This document shows positions 34,096 through 46,621 of a DNA stretch of 64,000 nucleotides, in pieces (within the stretch, counting starts at the first letter, position 1; every line of letters starts with the position of its first letter). The stretch is from Datisca glomerata. Taxonomy: Eukaryota > Streptophyta > Magnoliopsida > Cucurbitales > Datiscaceae. Made by a program: the position numbers and the translations under genes. The notes beneath the pieces were generated by a model that saw only the letters and a list, made by a program, of their open reading frames with translations, searched no databases and was not told where the DNA came from. The stretch spans positions 320,033 to 384,032 of the forward strand of contig QANY01007217.1 of the NCBI GenBank assembly GCA_003255025.1. The letters run 5' to 3'.

Positions 34096-36700
34096 TGTTG
34101 GGGGTTATGCCCTCAAAACATGTGTATTGACATTTTGATATAAAATTTAATGAGGATTATTTTTTTTCTTATAATTATTCTGTTAAATTATTGTTGAATA
34201 ATTTATATAAATATCTGAAAATTCTATATTTATCAATGAGAGTATGATCTTGTATTAGTACCAGAGGATTAAGATCATAGATAATGAATAAAATTGTCAG
34301 CAACATATTAAAGTATGAAATCTTTAATGAATGGTTCCTAGTACGGTTCACTAAGCATTATGAATGAGTATGATCAAGATCCGAATCATTGATGTGGATA
34401 GATATCTTCGTGAATGTACTTTATATAATGAAACTATATATGGCCAGACCAATGTGAAATAATATATATATCCGCATCATTGATGTGAATAGATATCTTA
34501 GTGAATGTACTTTATATAATGAGATTATATATGGCTGGACCAATGTGAAATAATATATTTATCAACATGTCGTTTAAAAGAAAGGTTTAATACACACTAA
34601 TTCGATGATCATATGTAGATCAGTCTGAATTCTGAGTAGTCATGAGCACTTATACATGTCTACTGGATCTTTTGATTCACTCGTTAAGGTTTGTTTATAA
34701 AACATGCTAGACACTTTTGTTTTGGAGATTCGGTGATATGCATTGCTGAGAACATGATCTTATAAGTTTAGGTTCCCTTAAGTGTTAATTCTGAAATTGA
34801 ATGGTTATTGAGCTCAAATTTATAATAAGATTATAAATTAGTCATTCACTGGCAGATTAATGGTACTCAAGGATCAATAGGTAATTAGAATGCTAAAATA
34901 ATAATTTTGATCAGTTCTAATTTACAAACCAATAATTGGATGACACAACTACACGAACTGATTATATGAGTTGACTACACGAGAATACTCTGTAAATACA
35001 ATCTCTAATCTCTAACAGTGCAATTCCATATTTATAGTGGAGTAATAATGAAATTAATAAATAAGATTATTTTAATTAAAGAGTTTAATTAATAATCTGA
35101 TTTATTGGAACTTAGGATTATAGGTCCATGGTCCCCAAATCACCTCTATACTACGCAGTCTAGAGTGTGAATATTTTATGATATGAGAAATGACTAACTT
35201 GCAAATGAATTTTTATTTTAGGGTAACTACATAATTATGAGATAATTATGTATGATTAATTAATTAATGAATTATTTATANTTTAATTATTATTAGATAA
35301 TATTTTGGATCAACTAAATATGTTATTTATGAAATAACAGATAATTTAGTTGATAGAAGTAATCAAATATGTTAATTTTGAATTAATTGATATCTAGATA
35401 TTTATCTGATTAAAATAAATATTTAATTTGCAGTAACATGTGTTAATTACTGATTGGGTATCAGAGAGGACTCTCCAACCGCCACCTATCACCGCTGGCC
35501 AGCCACAGCCACTAGGCGCTAGCACCGATTTTCTAGTGATATCACCAGAACAATAAATTCTGGCGACGTTGCCGGTAATCCAAAATCGACGGCGCTGGCG
35601 CCGAAAATGCACTTTCCGGGGCCGGCGCCAGAATTCTAAAAGAATTCCTATTTATTTTCTTTTTCATGTGTCGTTTATCTCGTGCGTTCTCCGTATTCTC
35701 GAGATCGGAATAATTATAATAAATATTTAAAATAAAATTATAAAAATTCCTACGCACTTACACAAGATCTAAGGAATAAAATTATAGAACAAAGTCTAAC
35801 CCAATAATCACCATATAATTAACGATTCATTATTTTTCATACATTCCAAAAACATAACCATTCATTCATTCATACATATCGAATAATAGAAAAACCCCCA
35901 CACAATATTTAACATATAAATATATAAAGACCACTATGATACCACTTATTGGTCGTCGTGGCATGTGCGCGGCGGAAGCATGTGGTGCGTGGCCATTTAA
36001 AAAATTAAATTTTTAATAAAAATCGAATCTTTTAGTAAAACAAAATCGCGTTACGCTACGATAACAAAAAAAACTTTAAATGAAAACTATTTTTCAATCA
36101 GTTAGGATCCATTATATATTTATATATTAAATTAATAATATACAAGGATAAAAATTATATACCTCTTGTAGTCTAAATCAAGCGTCCTCAAAAAACCGAT
36201 CGATTCTCCATTCCCACGAAATGATTCCGACGATTTGCAGACTCTGAGATCCACATTAAGATCTTTCAAGTCAATCCTAAACGGACGTGTGTGAGCACGT
36301 AGAATATAACGAAGATTATTTTTTGTCTCTAAATGTATTCAACACATGCGATCTAGAGATCTTACTGAGAATGACTTTTCTGAGACGGTCTTAATCGTAG
36401 AAAAATCACTTTTTTGAGAAATTGTGATATTCTCTCAACTCTTGATTGATGAACTAATTATTTGATTAATTAACTGGTCATTTGATCAACTCTAGTCATA
36501 AGAATAAAATATGTATCTTATTCTAGATAATGACGTATCAAATATTTAGGGATAAATAAAAATTAAAAATAATATTTTATTTCAAATTGTCCAAATACAG
36601 TGGGACTTACTGTATAATAGTGCACAACTACAGTACCACATAACGCTGCAATGTGTCGTGAGGAAGCACAGTGCCTCATGACACCATTGTAGTACCAAGT
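34096..36700 (+). mobile_element. 5' LTR and leader of copia element B, with an internal inversion
   Basis: It begins TGTTGGGGGTTATGCCC, the same LTR start seen reversed at 46621 and 60587. 34096-~35450 follows the LTR U3 order in plus orientation. ~35455-36700 is in reverse: minus-strand LTR end (36695-35950, ending CGACGACCA), then a primer-binding site, then leader including a GC-rich part (35460-35640). Flipping 35450-36700 restores LTR, PBS and leader in the expected order. A ~85-bp tandem duplication occurs at about 34390-34560 ('gaatgtactttatataatga' twice). One undetermined base is at 35281. Confidence 0.75.
35934..35944 (-). other. Copia primer-binding site (tRNA-iMet)
   Basis: Minus strand TGGTATCATAG, five bases after the LTR end CGACGACCA. 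It matches TGGTATCAGAG, the complement of the initiator methionine tRNA 3' end used by plant copia elements, with one mismatch. Confidence 0.8.
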
Positions 36701-38020
36701 TTGACCAAATCAAATCAAATAATTATTTGACTAAGTCAAAGTCAACTAATTATAAATGGATAATTGTAGAAATTAATTATAATTAAGAAAAATATTTTTT
36801 CTTAATTAAATAGATTTTTGTTCAAAACTTGAAGATTATGAAGATGGATATCAGTAGGAGAAGGCAATGAGAAGACAATATTTGGAAAATATGTATTCTT
36901 GAAGTCCGCTTTGAAGTTTTATTTCTTTACCAAAGGTTGTAATTTAGAATTACCCAATAGTCCCTAGGTCCATTCTTATTTTATTTAATTGTTAAATAAT
37001 TATTTTAATTTTTATGTTTGATAACATATCCATGCATTAGTCGATCACATGTCATACATGAAAATCTCACACAGTTCTATTTAATCATGCATCTCATAAG
37101 TAGAAACATGATTTATTAGGATTGTCCTAATATGTTTATATGTATTATTTTTGAAAATTAGTAGCATGTAAACTACTAGATTTTAATTTGTTAAAACTTG
37201 GTAATTACACCACACTAAGGTCTATAGTAACATTTAGGATAATCAACTTTAGTAAAAGAGTTTTATTAAAGTTTGATGAATATAATTAATTAGTTAGTTT
37301 AAGTTCACATAATTATGACTTAGGCGCTTTAGAAGGTTAAATAAATTTAGACCAATGAGAATGATATGAATGATTATTAAATATTCATAGGGTTATTATT
37401 TAACCAATGATTAATTTGGAATTAATTAATTAGTTAAAAATGGAAACATAAAATCCTAAAATAGTGAGTGGGAGAAGGTTGACATGTCAATGTAACATAT
37501 GGTCTCCATCATTAGTACAACACCGCAAGGTGCAGTAAGGGCCTCAAGATGACTTTATTTTCATCCCCCTAAGGAAGGTTTCGAGTTGTACCAATACCAA
37601 GGTTTGACTTCTTAAGAAGATAGGAGGAAGTGATGTAGTTTAGTTTTGACTTACCCTAATACGACATATTCTGAATGAAGTCTTGGAATCTGAAATGATG
37701 TGTTACACTTACAAAGTGACAATTAAGCTTTCATGTGGATAGTTGTGAGTTGACGGAACAAGCGATACCTTATTGTTAAATGAAAAATAATAGACATTTT
37801 AAATTTTAATTAATAAGGATGAGAATGTCTCATAAACAGTCTGAGATTAATCTAATTGACCCTAAGACAACACATTAATCGTTGGATTATTTTATCGTGA
37901 TTAGTAAATGTTAAATTTGTGTGTTTATTATGTTGCATTCATGCATCATGTTTACTTTTTGAATTCTAGATAATCAATTATATTGAATCTTGTATGTTTT
38001 AAATTTTAGTTATCATAATT
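36701..38020 (+). mobile_element. Leader (untranslated) region of copia element B
   Basis: AT-rich, no coding domain. The last ~120 bp ('gcattcatgcatcatgttta', 'ttgaattctagata') match the reverse complement of the leader of element C at about 43905-44030, which places it just upstream of gag. Confidence 0.6.
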
Positions 38021-39045
38021 ATGTCTACGATGGACAACCTTGTTACTGCTTTACTCGCTCTTGAGAAATTAAATGGTGATAACTTCGTACGTTGGAAATC
38101 AAATATGAACTTAATGCAGATTTGTGAGAACCATAAGTTCATTCTTACTGAGAAATATCCCGAGAGACCCGCTGTTAATGCCCCTAATAATGTTAGGGAC
38201 AAATATGATGTTTGGATCATATCAAACAACAAGACGAAGTTCTACATGTTTGTGAGCATGAACGATGTTCTGAGAACCAAGCATTGTAGCATGGAGACTG
38301 TCCATGAGATTATAAAATCTCTACAAGCGATGTTTGGGTAGCATTCTGATCAAAGTTGTCATGAGGCCGCTAGGAACTATATGCAACTAAGATGAGAAAG
38401 AGTACTTCTGTGCGAGAACATGTTTTGAACATGATCAATGTAATGCATGAGGCAAAAGTACATAGAGCGACCATTGATGAGCGGACTCAAGTTAGCATTA
38501 TACTTGAGTCGCTCACACCATCTTTTTCTGCATTCATAACTAACTATGTTATGAACAAGTTGCGATTCAACATGACTCAATTATTGAATGAACTGCAGGC
38601 TTTTAAGTCACCCAACCTTAGAATGACCAAAGAGGGCGAGACAAACGTTGTCGAGCAAAAGCCTTCTTCCACTGTTAATAGTAACAAGCGGAAGAAGATC
38701 GATGGAAAGGGCAAAGGTAAGAAAAAGAAAGGGAAGAAAGCCAAGACATCACCAAAAGCCAAGAAGAACAAGAAAGACAGCAAGCCCAAGGGAAAATGTT
38801 TTCATTGTGGGATTGAAGGTCATTGGAAGAGAAACTGTAACAAGTATCTCTCTGAACTAAAAAAGAAATGTAAATATGATTTACTTGTATTTGAAGCTTG
38901 TTTAGTGGAATGTGATTTATTGTCCTGGATACTTGATTCAGGAGTCACTAACCATGTATTTTCTTCTTCACAGATGTTTGATTCGTCAAGGGAGCTAGAT
39001 GATGGCGAGGTCATTTTGAGAGTTGCCAGTGGTACGCTCGTGTAA
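38021..39045 (+). pseudogene. Copia element B: gag and start of protease (broken)
   Basis: It starts MSTMDNLVTALLALEKLNGD and reads as a copia gag through MFVSMNDVLRTKH to a stop at 38341. After a frameshift it resumes at 38392-39045. It has a lysine-rich basic stretch (38690-38790) and a CCHC zinc knuckle, CFHCGIEGHWKRNC (38797-38838), then ILDSGVTNHV, the aspartic-protease active-site region (usual D[ST]G). The polyprotein is ended by a stop at 39045. The element belongs to the same family as copies C and D. Confidence 0.85.
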
Positions 39046-40330
39046 GCTAAAGTATTAGGGGCAGTCCATTTACTTTTTGAATATAATTATTTGATTTTGA
39101 ACGATGTTTATTATATTCCTGAATTTTTGAGAATTTTAATTTCTCTTTCATTTTTACAAGAACAATTTTCAAAGTTTCTTTTATTAATATATAGTTTATT
39201 ATTTCAAATAATGGATTCAATATTTGTCATGCAAAAGTTATAAACGGACTGTATATGCTTAAATCGAGTGAACTGGCATTAAGTAATTTTAAATTATTTA
39301 AAGTAGCAAATCCTAAAAGTAACAAATGACATAGAGTTTCTCATGATGATGATAACACATATCTTTGGCATCTTAGATTGGAACATATTAATCTAGATAG
39401 GCTAAACAGGTGCATCGTGCTTTGAGAGAACTAAAAGTTGAAACTCTTCCTGTTTGTGATCTTGTCTAGAGGGTAAAATTACCAAGAGACCTTTCACAGA
39501 AAAGGGTCAAAGAGCCAATGATCCACTTGAACTAGTACATAGTGATGCATGTGGACCAATCAATGTACAAACTAGATGTGGATATGAGTATTTCATCATT
39601 TTTATTAACGATTACTCAAGATATGGTTATACTTACCGATTGCAAAGAAAGTCAGAAACTTTTGGAAAGTTTAAAGACTTCAAAGTTAAAGCTAAAAAGA
39701 AATTAGGTAAATATTTAAAAACCCTTCGATCTGATCAAGGTGGTGAATGCTTGGATTTAGAATTCAATAATTATTTGATGGAGTGTGAAATTTTATCCCA
39801 ACTCACAGTACCAGAAACACCACAAAGAAATGGTGTTGCAAAGAGGAGAAACTGAACCTTATTGGATATGGTTAGGTTGAGGTTAAGCTACTCATCACTG
39901 TCACTTACATTTTGGGGATATGCACTACACACGACAACTTACATTTTGAGTGTAGTGCCATCTAAGTTTGTAAGCAAGACACCTTTAGAGTTATGGAATG
40001 ACTCCAAACCTAGTTTGCGTCATTTTCGTATATGGGGGTGTCCATCTCACATTCTTATACCCAAGACTGGAAAGCTAAACTCGAGGTCTGAGGTATGCAT
40101 ATTCGTAGGCTATGCTCCAGAGACTAGAGGTGGGTACTTTCATAGTCACAGGGATCAAAAAGTGATTGTAACGACAAGTGAAACCTTCCTTAAGCATGAC
40201 TACATGCAAAACTACAAACCTCGTAGAAAAATAGTTCTCGAGGAATTAACGACTGATGAGATCAGACCATCTTCAATTTCTTTTAATAAACGACAAACCA
40301 GAGAAACTACAATTTCTACAAAGTAAACCC
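39046..40330 (+). pseudogene. Copia element B: integrase (broken)
   Basis: 39046-39350 is frame-shifted protease/pre-integrase sequence. The integrase zinc-binding region is near 39355-39470 (TYLWHLRLEHINLDRL). The catalytic core follows, with HSDACGPINVQ (39540), LRSDQGGE (39727) and the glutamate region near QRNGVAKRRN (39822). A stop interrupts at 39855. The C-terminal part runs 39862-40326, with TPLELWNDSKPSLRHFRIWG and SEVCIFVGYAPETRGG. Motif order is Ty1/copia. Inactive because of stops. Confidence 0.85.
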
Positions 40331-41668
40331 CATTGTAACATCGTAGTGGGAAGGTTGTGAGACAACCAGTTGGCTATGAACTAGAAGTACAGGTCCTAGT
40401 GTCAGACACTGATAATGACGATCCATTATCTTATGAAGAGACAATGGATGATCCTAAAAATGAGAAATGGCAAGACGCCATGAACTAGAAAATTGAATCT
40501 ATGTATTCCAATTCCGTTTGAAAACTTGTAGATCCACCTGAAAATGCCAAGTCCATTGAATGTAAATGGATTTTCAAGAAGAAAATAGGTGCAGATGGAA
40601 AAGTAGAGACTTTTAAGGCACGGTTAGAAGCCAAGGGATATACACAAAGGGAAGGAGTCAATTATGAAGAGACATTCTCCTTTGTAACCATACTAAAATC
40701 CATTCGCATCCTTTTGTCCATAACCACTAGTTTTGATTATGAGATATGACAAATGGACGTCAATATAATTTTTATGAATGGATCACTTGAAGAAAGCATC
40801 TATATGATGCAACCAGAAGGATTGTACAAAATAGGCAATATCAAAAAGTATGCAAGTTGCTTAAATCCATCTATGGATCAAAATAAGTATCTAGATCTTG
40901 GAATCTTACATTTGATGAGATCATAAAGTCTTATGGCTTCGAGAAAAATGTTTATGAAACCTGTCTTTATAAATACATCAAAGATAAGATAATGGTTTAC
41001 TTAGTTCTTTATGTTGACAATATTCTACTCATTGAAAATGATGTAGAAACTCTATCAAAGGTAAAGAAGTGGTTGGCGGAGAAATTTCAAATGAAAGATT
41101 TGGGAGAAGCGGAGTATGTTCTAGGCATCCAAATCCTAAGGGATAGAAAGAACAAGATCTTAGCATTTTCTCATGTATCTTATATTGATAAGGTGATGGA
41201 GAGTTCTCTATGGAGAATTCCAAGAAAGGTCAACTACTGACCAGACATGAAATTATCCTCTTCAAGCAAAATTTCCTAAGACACCTCAAGAGGAAAAATA
41301 TATTAGAAAGGTTCCCTATGCTTCAGCAGCTGGAAGTCTCATGTATGCCATGTTGTGTCTGAGACTGGACATCTGTTATGCAGTAAGAATTGTTAGTCAT
41401 TATCAATCGAATACAGGTCTAGATCATTGGATTGCAGTCATGTACATTCTCAAGTATCTTAGGAGAACGGGAAATTATATGCTTGTTTCTTCTGGTGGAG
41501 ACTTGAATCGCACTAGATATACTAATTATGAATCAAATATGGATAGTCGAAAGTCGACGTCTTGGTATCATACACCGAGGTGATCTAACTGTTATGAAGA
41601 TAAAATTAGATTAGAATCTGGCTTACCCATTTACTGAGACACTTCCTGTGAAGATATTTGAGGGTCAT
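40331..41668 (+). pseudogene. Copia element B: RT and RNase H (broken)
   Basis: RT starts near 40440 (PLSYEETMDDPKNEKW). It continues with ECKWIFKKKIGADGKVETFK, NYEETFSFVTILKSIRILLS and QMDVN, then the catalytic box VLYVDNILLI at 41000, where the second aspartate of YVDD is asparagine. RNase H fragments follow at 41341-41640 (RLDICYAVRIVSHYQSN). The reading ends near GHV at 41668. There it joins abruptly to a gag segment in the opposite orientation; the element's own 3' end and LTR are absent. Confidence 0.85.
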
Positions 41669-41758
41669 GTAGCTCCTAGTGGTCTCATGACGACTTTGAT
41701 CAGACTGCTGCCGAAACACGACTGTAGAGATTCCATAATCTCATAGGTAGTCTTTATG
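41669..41758 (-). pseudogene. Copia element C: downstream gag fragment
   Basis: The reverse complement matches element B gag around 38296-38385 (shared 'tatgagattat', 'gatcaaagt', 'gtcatgag'). This is the continuation of the gag at 43640-43925, from which it is split by the hAT insertion. It abuts element B RNase H at ~41668. Confidence 0.8.
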
Positions 41759-43639
41759 ATAGTAGTCAAATCTATGTTGGCGGTTGTTTCGGTTTTATGA
41801 AAAAATGAAACGCTTCAGATATTTCGGTGTTTCGATGCGTCGTTTTGAAAAAAATCCGGTCAAAAAATTAAATCAATAGATTATATCATGCAAATAATAC
41901 ATAATTACCATTAAAATTCAACAAAACATCACATATATGACATTAATGTTCAACAAAAACATCATATTAAATAGCAATATCATCATAAAGCACACAAATG
42001 TTCAAAATCATCATTATTTGCATCACAAACTTGAGTTTTATCATCATCATCCTCATTATTCGCATCACAAGCTTGAGTTTCATTATCATCCTTCTAATTT
42101 GTTTTGCATTTCTCATGCTTGATTATTTTTCAAGTTCAACTTCTACATTGATATCTTCTTCATCAGGATTTAGTTGCTCGACAATTTTCCATCTGCCAAT
42201 TTCTTCATGAGATAATAGCATTGGTTCTTCACTTACTCACTCATCTAATATATCAATTTTCTCCAAATTTGCAGCGTCAGAAGAACTACCACTCTTTTTT
42301 TTCTTTTGTATGTGATTAAGTAAAAGTAACATAGTTATGGTAATCGATATATGATATGACAATCGAATTAATTTTTTAAATTGAATACTTTACCTTTCTC
42401 AGATCTTCAAATTATAATGTATGAAAATAAGATCATTTAATCTTTGAAATTCCAATCTATTTCTTTTCTTTGAGTTGATGTGCTAAGAAATACTCCAATT
42501 CCTTTCATATCCACTTGAACTATAACATTGGCTTAAGATACGAATTGCTAATCTTTGTAATTCAGAAGTATCTCCAACAATTTGATCCCACCATATATCT
42601 GCAAAAGAAAATGAAGAACTAAAATAAACATGTTGAGAATAAATTCAATTAAAACAACATAAATTCATAGGAGAAAATTTAACCTGGTGTTAATTTTGTC
42701 AGTTTTGTATAGGAAAGAGATGTCCAAATCTCCCGATATTATTTTTGTAATTAGTGAGCTATCTAAAAATCATATCTTAAATGTCAAGATCACGTTCTAA
42801 TCGTTCAACAGTCCCATTCATTCCATTATTTACTTCTTGATGCTTTGAGAATGATGGATCAAAATAACAACTTGGATTCAGCAAGTGTGCAGCAGCATGT
42901 AAAGGTCTTGACATTTGTGACTCCCATTGATGATCTATTATCTTTCAATATGGCATATAATCTTTCTTCTTTTTAAGCCTCCTTTTTATGGCTTCTTTAG
43001 CCTGATAAATTGCCTGAAATAGAAAACCCATGACAGGTTTCTCTTCACCGTCAACCATGCGAAGAACAATAACTAAAGGTTCACTAATTTTCACCACATT
43101 CCCCAAATCATTCCAAAAATTTGTACCTGCAACAACATCAAGGATTTCGCACGCAGCCCATTACTATACTTTGATTTCATCCAATCATCACTTAAAACAT
43201 TCGTTTAAGCTCCATTGAAAATTTAAAAAGACATTGCAAAGTGAGAAAGTTTGTGGCAAACCTTGCCATACCCGAACATATTAAATCTCTACCATCTGTG
43301 AACTTCGTTCTCATCAAGTTGAGTTTCCACGAATGATTATATACGTATTTTGTGATCTTCTTTACATCCGCTATTACGCGTGCATTTATGGAAAACTGAT
43401 CAGGCTTTGCTGTATGTTCCAGTATTAAATTAATGGTGTGTGTTACACAAGACGTGGAAGGGATTTAGGCTGAAGGGAATTGGGGCATTCTTTTGTTTCG
43501 CCCATTCCGGGCAAAACATAAGAATTTTGGCTGGAACGTTCCGTTCCGGCCCAAACACCCTGAAAAACTGGCAAAAAAAAAACATCCCCTTCTTTCGTTC
43601 CGGTTCCTGGCTGGAACAATACAGGAATGACAACTATGG
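41759..43639 (-). mobile_element. hAT transposon inserted in copia gag
   Basis: Ends: left ATAGTAGTCA (41759-41768) and inverted right ATAGTTGTCA (43628-43637), a 10-bp terminal repeat with one mismatch. Flanks: TCTTTATG (41751-41758) and TTTTCATG (43640-43647), an 8-bp target duplication differing by two C/T changes, as expected for hAT. Joining the flanks restores copia gag. Near the right end 'ttccgttccgg', 'cattccggg' and 'cgttccggttcc' recur; the left end has 'tgtttcgg' and 'atttcggtg'. These are possible transposase-binding subterminal motifs. The interior carries a 5'-truncated transposase. Confidence 0.85.
41960..43475 (-). pseudogene. hAT transposase, C-terminal half (broken)
   Basis: Minus-strand reading: VTHTINLILEHTAKPDQF, then KITKYVYNHSWKLNLMR and the LTCSGMARFATNFLTL-like segment, then HAAAHLLNPSCYFDP. 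The C-terminal dimerisation domain follows, with IWWDQIVGDTSELQRLAIRI, SSSGYERNWS and KKRNRLEFQRLNDL, and an acidic tail. These are the conserved landmarks of plant hAT transposases (CAAHTINLILED and hAT C-terminal dimerisation). The zinc finger and first catalytic region are missing, and several stops interrupt the frame, so it is not functional. Confidence 0.85.
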
Positions 43640-43925
43640 TTTTCATGCTTTCGTGCTTGGTTTTGAGAACATCATTCATGCTCACAAGCATGTAACACTT
43701 CACCTCATTGTTTGATATGATCCAAGCATCATATTTGTCCTTAACATTCTAAGGAGCATTAGCAGTAGGCTTTTTAGGACATTCCTCAATACTAACGAAC
43801 TTATGGTTATCATAAATCAGCATTAAGTTCATATTTGATTTTCAACGTACGAAGTTATTACCATTCAATAAGAAAGAGTAAAGCAGTGACAGAGTTGTCC
43901 ATGGTAGACATAATAATGATAACTG
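43640..43925 (-). pseudogene. Copia element C: gag start
   Basis: The minus strand reads a gag N-terminus starting at the ATG near 43916 and reaching CYMLVSMNDVLKTKHESMKT at the hAT junction. It closely parallels element B gag (FYMFVSMNDVLRTKHCSMET), with frameshifts. Confidence 0.8.
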
Positions 43926-44312
43926 AAATTTAAAATATACAAGATTCAATGTAATTGATAAATATCTAGAATTGAAAAGGTAAACGTGATGCATGAATGA
44001 TTATAATAAATATTGGAAGATACGTTCATCTCATGCATTCTTCATCTTCTCGCGATCAGAATAATTATAATAAATATTTAAAATAAAATTACAAAAATTC
44101 TTACGCCCCAAAAACTCTTTACACAAGATCTGAGAAAAAAATTAAAGAACAAAGCCTAACCAAATAATCACCATACAATTAACGATCCATTAATTTTGCA
44201 CACATTCAAAAAAAGTAATCATCATTCATTCATACATATCTCATAGTATTTGAATAATGCAAGAAAACTCACAAAACATGTAACATATAAAGGCCCTTCT
44301 GATACAACATGT
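43926..44312 (-). mobile_element. Copia element C: leader and primer-binding site
   Basis: Untranslated leader between LTR and gag. Five bases after the LTR end, the minus strand has TTGTATCAGAAGG, a degenerate match to the TGGTATCAGAG primer-binding site. 44035-44300 parallels 35650-35945 of element B. Confidence 0.75.
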
Positions 44313-46621
44313 TGGTCGTCGTGGCGCGTGCGAAGCGGAAGCGTGTGGTGTGTGACCATTTAAAAAAATTAAACTTTTAATAAAAAAATTAATTTTTTTA
44401 ATAAAATAAAACTTGCACAACGTCACGATAACTAAATAAAAAACTTTTTATTAAAAATTTATTTTCACTCAGTCAGGATCCATTATATATTTATATATTA
44501 AATTAAAAACATACAAGGTTAAAAATCATGCACCTCTTGTAGTCTAAAACACGCGTCCTCGTGAAACTGATCGACTCTCTGTTCCTACGAAATCGTTCCA
44601 ACGATTAACAGACTCCGAGATCCATACCAAGATCTTTCAAGTCAATCCTCAACGCACTGCGACGTGTGTTGGAACGTAGAATATAACGAAGACATCTCTA
44701 GATGTAATCAACACATGAGATCTAGAGATTTTACTGAGAATGACTTTTGTGAGATGATTCTAAAAAAGAATGCGATGATGTTTCTTTTAGAGATTTTGAT
44801 TAACTTTTTAATCGTAGAAAAAATCACTTTTTGAGAATTGTGTTCTTCTCTCAACTCTTGATTGATGAACTGATTCTCTGATTGATTAACTGATCATCTG
44901 ATCAATCTCTTGCCATTAGAATAAAATATGTATCTTATTTTAGATAATGTCATATAAGATATTTAGGGATAAAAAATTAAAAATAATATTTAATTTTAAA
45001 TTGTCTAATACAGTGGGACTCACTGTATAATGGAGCACAACTGCACTGCCACATAACACTACAGTTGGCGTGAAGTAACGGCGCTGTGTGTCATGCCACA
45101 CTGCAGTTGTTACACGCCTACTATTATAATGTCACGTGGCACTACAGCAGCCATGGTGATCTATGATTCTCAATCATTGATCGACACATGACAATTACTA
45201 CAAAATAAATATTTATTTTAATCAGATAAATATACAGATATTAGTTCATTCAAAATTAACATATATGATTATCCGTATCAACTAAATTATCTGTTATTTC
45301 ACAAATAACAGATTTAGTTAATCCAAATTATTATCTAATAATAATAATTTAATTCAAAATTAACATATATGATTATCCGTATCAACTAAATTATCTCTTA
45401 TTTCACAAATAACAGATTTAGTTAATCCAAATTATTATCTAATAATAATAATTTAATTNNNNNNNNNNNNNNAAAATTACATTAATATATATAAATAATT
45501 TAATTAATTAATTTTTAATTAATTAATCACAATAATCTCATACTTATGTACTTGCTCTAGAATAAAAATTTCTTTACAAGTTAATTCTTTCTCATATCCT
45601 GAAATATCCACACCCTAAACATCGTAATATAGAGGTGACTTCGGGACCATAGACATATAATCCTAAACTCCAATAAACCAAATTATTAATTAAATTCTTT
45701 AATTAAATAATTTTATTTATTAATTCTATTATTACTCCATTATAAATATAGAATTGCACTATTAGAGATTATAGATTATATTTACAGAGTATTATCGTGT
45801 AGTCTACTGATATAATCAATTCATGCAGTTCTATCCTCCAATTATAGGTTCGTAAATTAGGGCTGGATAAAATTATTATTTTACCATTCTAATTACCTAT
45901 TAATCCTTAAGTACCATTAATCCACTAATGAATGACTAATTTATAATCTTATTATAAATTTGAGCTCAATTATTATTCAGTTCCAGAATTAACACTTAAG
46001 GGAACCAATATACGATCCGTTATGAAAGCTTGGATTTCAAATCTTGTAAGATCGTGTTCTCAGCCATGCATATCACCGAATCTCCAAAATAAAAGTCACT
46101 GGCATGTTTTATAAACAAACTTTAATAAGTGAATCAAAAGATCTAGTAGACATGTATAGGAGTTCATGACTACTCAGAGTTCAGACTGATCTACATATGA
46201 TCATATAATTGATATGTATGAAATCTTTATGATAAACGACACGTTAATAAAGATATTAATTTACATCGGTTCAATTATATATAATCTCATTATATAAAGT
46301 ACATTCACTAAGATGTATATCCACATCAATGATCCGGATCTAGATCACATGCATTCATAATACTTAGTGAACCGTACTAACAACCATTCATTAAAGATTC
46401 CATACTTTAATATGTTGCTGATAATTTTATTCATTATCTATGATCTTAATCCTCTCACACTAATATAATATGGTAGTCTCATTAATGAATATGAAGTTTT
46501 CATATATTTATATAAATTATTCAATAATAATTTAAAAGAACAATTATATGAAAAATGTAATGCTCATTAAATTTCATATCAAAAAGTCAATACACATGCT
46601 TTGAGGGTATAACCTTCAACA
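44313..46621 (-). mobile_element. Copia element C: complete 5' LTR (2,309 bp)
   Basis: On the minus strand it starts TGTTGAAGGTTATACCCTC and ends GACGACGACCA-type (TG...CA). Blocks align in order with the LTRs at 34096-36700 and 58450-60587. The bases just outside (46622, 'actat') resemble those left of element B (34091, 'acttt'), possibly chance. It contains a 106-bp direct duplication (45247-45352 and 45353-45458) followed by 14 undetermined bases (45459-45472). Confidence 0.85.
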
